A stretch of 10,528 bases of DNA from Ruminococcus flavefaciens (GTDB lineage: Bacteria; Bacillota; Clostridia; Oscillospirales; Ruminococcaceae), in contig DEDQ01000044.1 of assembly GCA_002350065.1 (NCBI GenBank), forward strand, positions 2,859-13,386, written 5' to 3'. This document shows, in pieces, positions 6,254 to 10,528 of the stretch. Positions within the stretch are counted from its first letter, which is position 1. Each line of letters opens with the position of its first letter. The translations under genes and the position numbers were made by a program. The notes beneath the pieces are model-generated. The model was given only the letters and a program-made list of their open reading frames with translations. It was not told where the DNA came from and searched no databases.

Positions 6254-9200
6254 ATGAATATAAGAAAACTCTCCCTGAATGTTGTATCAGTTTTTGCCGT
6301 TATCTGTATGCTGCTCGGTCAGTCGGTGTATTTCCCGAACAAGACCGCTGACGCTGCCGGAACTGACCTGTATGTAGGCTATACGGGCAGGGCAAACAAC
6401 TTCTCAACAGTTCAGGACGCTGTTAACAAGGCTGCAAGTCTTAATCCCTCAAATGAAAACAGCCGCGTAACTATCCACATCGCTCCCGGTACTTACCGTC
6501 AGCAGGTAATAGTTCAGACTCCGTACATCACCTTCGTCAACGACGAGCCCTCCAAGGGCGACGCCGTTCTCACATGGTATTACGGTATCGGCTACAAATA
6601 CTACAGCGCCAACTCCAAGGGCTACTACGACAGCTCTCTTGCGTATTCAAAGTCAGGCAAAAACGCTGCCAACTATCGCTGGGGAGCAACTGTTCAGCTC
6701 TGGCCGAAGGCTACTAACTTCAAGGCTCAGAACATCGTCTTCGAGAATTCCTTCAACCGCTATATAACTCAGGAGGAAATAGCTGACGGCGTTGAATGTA
6801 CTAACGAGACCCTCAAGGTTCAGCGCTACGGCGGAGTCGATGTCAACTCAAAGGCTTATACAGAGCGTGCGGCTGCTTTCTCGGCTGATACGAGCTACTG
6901 CGAATTTCTCAACTGTAAGTTCTATTCAAGTCAGGATACACTCTATACCGGTGGCTCTCCACAGTATTACAAGAACTGCCTCATCGAGGGTCAGACTGAC
7001 TATATCTTCGGCGGAAGCAATGCTGTTTTTGACGGCTGCGAGCTCCGCTGGAAGGGCTACAGCTCAGGCACTACAGGCGGATACATAACTGCTGCAAGAA
7101 GTCAGAACCAGAACCCCTATACCGGCTACCTCTTCATGAACTGCAAGGTAACAGGCAACTCGCAGCTTGCTGTAACTCCCGGATACCTCGGCAGACCGTG
7201 GGGTCAGGACGCAAAGGTGCTCTTCGTGAACACTACTCTCCAGAACGGCAACATGATAAATGCTCAGGGTTGGTATTCCATGAGCGGCGTTCAGCCCGAA
7301 AGCGTTGACGGCTTCAAGGAGAGCGGAACCAAGCTCTCGAACGGTCAGCGCGTTGACCTCTCACAGCGCAAGGGACATGTCGTTTCCGACAGCGATGCTG
7401 CCAACATCAATATCAAGAACTACATGAACAACTGGACTCCCGCTTTCATCAACGGAAACGGTCAGTCACAGCAGCCTGATGATCCCTCTGTTTCCGGCGG
7501 CATAAAGAGCTGCGGAGGCTGGTTCGAGGAGGCTTTCGTTGAGCTTGATACCTCCAAGCTCGGAAGCAATATCAAGGCAAGCTATGCTCCGGCGGGTACA
7601 TCTTCCTATACAGCCGTTGATCCACAGCTTATCCGCGGCAGCAGGATAGATATCCCCGGATTGAAAGGCAATACCAAGTATGATATCAAGGTTGAGGGCT
7701 CTTCCGGCTCTGCTTCCTGCTCAGTCCAGACTATGGCATTCGACAGAAGCGGCTACGCTCACTACAACTATCAGGGCGTCGGTGCTTACAACGACGACGG
7801 AACTCTCAGGTCCGGCGCAACTGTCATCTACGTTACAAATTCCAATAAGGATACTATCACATACGGCGGACAGACCGGTCTTTACAACATCTTCAACAAG
7901 GCTGAGCCCAATAACGTGACTTTCCGACTTATCGGAACTATTGACGTTCCTTACGGCGCTAAGGCAAATGACGGCAAGCAGAATGACGGCTCGAATATGC
8001 TCTACCTCAACGGAGGCAAGAACGTTACTATTGAGGGTATCGGCTACGATGCTGACCTCAATCAGTGGGGCTTCGATATGAAGCATTCTACTGCCTGCGA
8101 GGTAAGGAATCTCCACCTTGCCAAGTATCCCGATGACGGTATTTCGATGTCCGGCGGCAGCACAAGCAAGTCCTCGCATATGTGGATTCATAACAACACT
8201 ATCGAAAAGGGCTACAATGCTTATGCCGGCAACGGTGTCGTTGACGCCGACAAGGCTGAGGGCGACGGCTCTACCGATATCAAGTGGACTGACTACACTA
8301 CCATTTCCTACAACGTCTATATCGACTGCCACAAGACCTCTCTCGTAGGCGGCGGTACCTCTCACGAGCAGGACTGGATAACCTATCACCACAACTGGTT
8401 CAACAATACTGAATCTCGTAATCCCCGCGCAAGAAAGGCTCACATTCACAGCTATAACAACTACTTCTCCACCAATAAGCAGTACGGTATCGGAGCTTCG
8501 TACAATTCAAAGGTGTTCTCCGAGGCTAACTACTTCGAGAAAACAAATCTCCCGCTTGATGCGGTAAATATGGGCAGCGACGCTTATTCCGGTACTATCA
8601 AGTCGTACAACGACAAGTTCGATAGCTGCACCATGGGAAGCAATCTCGCATACAAGATAGTTTACAGCCGTACAGATGCTCCGCAGATAGGCAATCTCAA
8701 GTCCGGCGGAGATGGCTACGACAACTTCGACCTCAATATGTACAGCTATACTGCTCAGACTCCCGATCAGGCAAAGGCAACTGTCAAGGACCTCGCAGGT
8801 CGTATGCAGCAGAAATCCTACAATGCGGGCACTGTAAATGACGGCAGTTCTCAGCCCGAGACCAAGATAAGCAGCGAGCTTATCTCTGAGCTTGAGCCTC
8901 TCGATGCTTCGTACGGTCACCTCTGGACAATTGCTGAGAATGCCAAGTCCGGAGACGCTGCTTTCGCAGACCGCACACACGCTATCGCTTCACTTCCCTC
9001 CGATATCGCCGGCGCTGAGCATATCCTCACAGCCTGCGACTCTAAAAAGACCGACTCCGACCTCGCAGTTATCACTGCTGCAAAGGATATCACGGTTTAT
9101 GTTGCTCTCGACCAGAGAGTTACAACTCCTCCTTCGTGGCTCGGAAGCTTTACAAAGCTCTGGGAGACTGTTGAGATAAACGACGGCGAGATAAGAGCGT

Positions 9201-9649
9201 TCGATGTTTATTCCAAGGACGTTGCAGCCGGCGAAAAGCTCACTCTCGGAACAAACGGAATGGACGGCGCCTGCATGAATTATACTGCATTCGTCAAGGA
9301 GAAGGCTGTAGTTACAACTACTACGACTACGACTACTACTACCACGACAACGACAACCACTACAACCACCACGACAGAAACTACTGCCACTACAACGGAA
9401 GAGCCCACAACTCAGCCCGATGCAGTGGTATGGGGCGACGCTAACCGCGACGGCAGCACTACTATTGCCGATGCTGTTGCTATCCTCCAGTATATAGGCA
9501 ACAGAGACAAATACCCGCTTGATGAAATCGCAAAGCGCAATGCTGACGTCTGCAACAACGGCGACGGTGTTACAGGTATGGACGCTCTGACTATCCAGAA
9601 GGTCGATGCAGGTATCTACAAGCTTGAAGACCTGCCGGTAACAGAATGA
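6254..9649 (+). CDS. Secreted dockerin-bearing pectin methylesterase (CE8) - pectate lyase (PL1) fusion
   Basis: A 1131-residue cellulosomal enzyme for pectin. A signal peptide (hydrophobic 6-22, cleavage probably after ADA, 32-34) precedes a CE8 methylesterase, about 36-400: SQDTL with Asp228 as acid/base, EGQTDYIFGG with Asp249 as nucleophile, and LGRPW with Arg314. Residues 416-497 are a beta-rich linker domain, perhaps fibronectin-III-like. A PL1 pectate lyase covers about 505-790: MWIHNNTI (643-650), EGDGSTDIKW (669-678), TTISYN (682-687), YHHNWFNN (711-718) and SRNPRAR (721-727), whose Arg722 and Arg727 match PelC Arg218 and Arg223. Residues 885-1016 form an unassigned accessory domain. 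A run of 21 threonines (1021-1041) leads to a C-terminal dockerin (1060-1131). The esterase should demethylate homogalacturonan and the lyase cleave it by calcium-dependent beta-elimination. The start at 6254 was chosen for AAGGAG at 6241-6246; in-frame starts at 6182 and 6236 lack well-placed sites or give a poorer signal peptide. Confidence 0.95.
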   Translation: MNIRKLSLNVVSVFAVICMLLGQSVYFPNKTADAAGTDLYVGYTGRANNFSTVQDAVNKAASLNPSNENSRVTIHIAPGTYRQQVIVQTPYITFVNDEPSKGDAVLTWYYGIGYKYYSANSKGYYDSSLAYSKSGKNAANYRWGATVQLWPKATNFKAQNIVFENSFNRYITQEEIADGVECTNETLKVQRYGGVDVNSKAYTERAAAFSADTSYCEFLNCKFYSSQDTLYTGGSPQYYKNCLIEGQTDYIFGGSNAVFDGCELRWKGYSSGTTGGYITAARSQNQNPYTGYLFMNCKVTGNSQLAVTPGYLGRPWGQDAKVLFVNTTLQNGNMINAQGWYSMSGVQPESVDGFKESGTKLSNGQRVDLSQRKGHVVSDSDAANINIKNYMNNWTPAFINGNGQSQQPDDPSVSGGIKSCGGWFEEAFVELDTSKLGSNIKASYAPAGTSSYTAVDPQLIRGSRIDIPGLKGNTKYDIKVEGSSGSASCSVQTMAFDRSGYAHYNYQGVGAYNDDGTLRSGATVIYVTNSNKDTITYGGQTGLYNIFNKAEPNNVTFRLIGTIDVPYGAKANDGKQNDGSNMLYLNGGKNVTIEGIGYDADLNQWGFDMKHSTACEVRNLHLAKYPDDGISMSGGSTSKSSHMWIHNNTIEKGYNAYAGNGVVDADKAEGDGSTDIKWTDYTTISYNVYIDCHKTSLVGGGTSHEQDWITYHHNWFNNTESRNPRARKAHIHSYNNYFSTNKQYGIGASYNSKVFSEANYFEKTNLPLDAVNMGSDAYSGTIKSYNDKFDSCTMGSNLAYKIVYSRTDAPQIGNLKSGGDGYDNFDLNMYSYTAQTPDQAKATVKDLAGRMQQKSYNAGTVNDGSSQPETKISSELISELEPLDASYGHLWTIAENAKSGDAAFADRTHAIASLPSDIAGAEHILTACDSKKTDSDLAVITAAKDITVYVALDQRVTTPPSWLGSFTKLWETVEINDGEIRAFDVYSKDVAAGEKLTLGTNGMDGACMNYTAFVKEKAVVTTTTTTTTTTTTTTTTTTTTTETTATTTEEPTTQPDAVVWGDANRDGSTTIADAVAILQYIGNRDKYPLDEIAKRNADVCNNGDGVTGMDALTIQKVDAGIYKLEDLPVTE
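9314..9376 (+). repeat. Poly-threonine linker, 21 ACN codons
   Basis: Twenty-one consecutive threonine codons mix ACA, ACT, ACC and ACG, so the DNA is repetitive but not a pure microsatellite. A Thr/Glu/Pro-rich tail continues to about residue 1055. Such linkers separate catalytic modules from the dockerin in Ruminococcus cellulosomal enzymes and are plausible glycosylation sites. Confidence 0.95.
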
Positions 9650-9655
9650 TTCAAT

Positions 9656-9684
9656 GGCTCCCGTGTTAGCGCATGGGAGCCTTT
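9656..9684 (+). terminator. Likely intrinsic terminator of the pectinase gene
   Basis: GGCTCCC (9656-9662) pairs perfectly with GGGAGCC (9675-9681) and can extend inward by three more pairs. Only TTT follows (9682-9684), so termination may be weaker than at the other two hairpins. Confidence 0.75.
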
Positions 9685-9688
9685 ACTA

Positions 9689-9717
9689 TTGCATTATCCT
9701 GAAGAATATGTTATAAT
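9689..9717 (+). promoter_or_regulatory. Extended -10 promoter for the methyltransferase gene
   Basis: A perfect TATAAT (9712-9717) has TG at 9709-9710, one base upstream (extended -10). The -35 box is poor (TTGCAT, 9689-9694), 17 bases away. Expected activity is moderate. Confidence 0.7.
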
Positions 9718-9745
9718 GTAAACAAATCAGAAAGCAGGTGCAGAT

Positions 9746-10387
9746 ATGAACGAAGAAAGAATCCCCTCAATTACTGAGCTCGGCGACCCGAGCAAGCCCA
9801 AGGGCGCTGCCGGAGCTGAAATGCTCACTCGCATGAATGAATCCCACAAAGATGTAACGGCGTGGGGACTTTCGCATATAATGTTAAAGGGCAGCGAAAA
9901 CGTCCTTGACATCGGCTGCGGAGGCGGAGCTGCTCTCGGCAGAGTAGCTGATAGCATCACGACAGGTCACCTCACTGGCGTCGACTATTCGCCGGTATCG
10001 GTCGAGCTCAGCCGTATGAACAATTCCGCGCTGATAGAGCAGGGGAAAATGGATATCGTTGAAGGCTCGGTTGAGGCGCTCCCGTTTGCCGACGAGAGCT
10101 TCGACTTCATTTACACGGTCGAGAGCTTCTATTTCTGGAAGAATACCGCCGCTTCGCTCAAAGAGGTGTGCCGCGTTCTCCGCAGGGGAGGGAACTTCTT
10201 CATCATTGCTGATATTTACGGCGATGCTGAGCTCTCGGAAAAAAGCATTCGCGACGTTGCAAAATACGATATGCTGAATCCCACACGCGCCGAGTTTTCG
10301 GAGCTTCTGAGCTCTGCCGGCTTCTCGGAGGTGCATATCCACACCAACGACGGAACGAGCTGGATATGTGTTCAGGGAGTTAAATAA
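9746..10387 (+). CDS. Class I SAM-dependent methyltransferase, substrate unknown
   Basis: A 213-residue cytoplasmic methyltransferase of the UbiE/Methyltransf_11 type. VLDIGCGGG (53-61) is motif I, which binds S-adenosylmethionine. GVDYS (78-82) carries the acidic residue that normally contacts the ribose. EGSVEALPFADESFDFIYT (106-124) covers the motifs around the adenine pocket and central strands, and EVCRVLRRGGNFFI (140-153) is the typical later-strand motif. The length is normal for a single Rossmann-type domain with no substrate domain, and the C-terminus ends in the usual final strands. The start ATG at 9746 has AGGTG at 9736-9740, a modest site. It stands between the pectinase terminator and a tRNA gene with its own promoter, so the context gives no clue to its substrate. 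Small-molecule methylation is more likely than RNA or protein methylation on family grounds, but this is not decided by the sequence. Confidence 0.88.
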   Translation: MNEERIPSITELGDPSKPKGAAGAEMLTRMNESHKDVTAWGLSHIMLKGSENVLDIGCGGGAALGRVADSITTGHLTGVDYSPVSVELSRMNNSALIEQGKMDIVEGSVEALPFADESFDFIYTVESFYFWKNTAASLKEVCRVLRRGGNFFIIADIYGDAELSEKSIRDVAKYDMLNPTRAEFSELLSSAGFSEVHIHTNDGTSWICVQGVK

Positions 10388-10416
10388 AAAAACTTTATAT
10401 TTTTTCAAAAAAATGC

Positions 10417-10445
10417 TTGACAAATAATTATTCCTGTGATATAAT
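10417..10445 (+). promoter_or_regulatory. Consensus promoter for the tRNA gene
   Basis: A perfect TTGACA (10417-10422) and a perfect TATAAT (10440-10445) with a 17-base spacer and an extended TG at 10437-10438. This near-ideal promoter fits a stable RNA gene. The precursor would have a leader of about 35 bases in which GTCGTC (10452-10457) can pair with GGCGAC (10471-10476). More tRNA genes may follow beyond the window. Confidence 0.92.
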
Positions 10446-10486
10446 TATTAAGTCGTCAGGCGAGAATGTCGGCGACAAATTGGTGC

Positions 10487-10528
10487 GGGGGTTTAGCTCA
10501 GCTGGGAGAGCATCTGCCTTACAAGCAG
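10487..10528 (+). tRNA. tRNA-Val(TAC), 5' part, cut by the window end
   Basis: The acceptor strand is GGGGGTT (10487-10493), followed by T8 and A9, the D arm GCTCAGCTGGGAGAGC (10496-10511), and the anticodon stem and loop. The loop reads CTTACAA, giving anticodon TAC (10520-10522), which reads valine GTA and other GTN codons. The stem CTGC/GCAG is complete up to the last base of the window. The variable loop, T arm and 3' acceptor strand lie outside. Confidence 0.95.

Noticed and set aside
7721..8449. A long open frame on the - strand inside the pectinase gene.
   Set aside because: It lies wholly within the PL1 coding region, has no recognisable domain or ribosome site, and is explained by codon bias of the + strand gene.
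9314..9376. A DNA microsatellite or CRISPR-like repeat.
   Set aside because: It is a run of mixed ACN codons in frame, explained by a poly-threonine protein linker, with no spacer structure.

Overview
The window looks like chromosomal DNA from a fibre-degrading gut or rumen Clostridium-group bacterium, most likely Ruminococcus and closest in style to the R. flavefaciens / R. champanellensis group. The evidence is a secreted pectin-degrading enzyme that ends in a poly-threonine linker and a dockerin (the docking module that plugs enzymes into cellulosome scaffolds), a GH3 glycosidase whose nucleophile region lies towards the C-terminus, and strong AGGAGG-type ribosome binding sites. All recognisable genes are on the + strand. 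Species is inferred from domain style only; I could not run any search.

Layout. (1) 1-1121: the 3' end of a GH3 glycoside hydrolase gene, overlapped by a small ArsC/Spx-like thioredoxin-fold gene that starts with TTG inside the GH3 stop region. (2) 1152-4127: a promoter, an ~84-nt leader that can form three hairpins, then a three-gene operon: an SPFH (stomatin/prohibitin-like) protein with three C-terminal zinc ribbons, a membrane-anchored protein with two N-terminal zinc ribbons, and a 70-residue one-helix membrane protein that looks like the C-terminal tail of a TPM-domain protein without the TPM domain. A hairpin terminator follows. This resembles a reduced form of the Bacillus YdjG-YdjH-YdjI membrane-stress module. 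(3) 4140-6097: glmS, with its own consensus promoter and terminator and no room for a glmS ribozyme. (4) 6140-9684: a large secreted enzyme fusing a CE8 pectin methylesterase, a linker domain, a PL1 pectate lyase, an unassigned accessory domain, a 21-threonine linker and a dockerin, again as its own transcription unit. (5) 9689-10387: a class I SAM-dependent methyltransferase with its own promoter. (6) 10417-10528: a consensus promoter and the 5' part of a tRNA-Val(TAC) cut by the window edge.

How the genes work together. The GH3 enzyme and the pectinase fit a plant cell-wall degradation lifestyle. In the pectinase, the esterase should expose free galacturonate and the lyase should then cleave it, with both activities delivered together to the cellulosome. 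GlmS feeds amino sugars to the cell wall. The SPFH/zinc-ribbon operon is the least understood part and the best candidate for unusual biology, because its third gene appears to keep only the membrane tail of a partner that normally carries a whole extracellular domain. I saw no mobile element, CRISPR array or phage gene.
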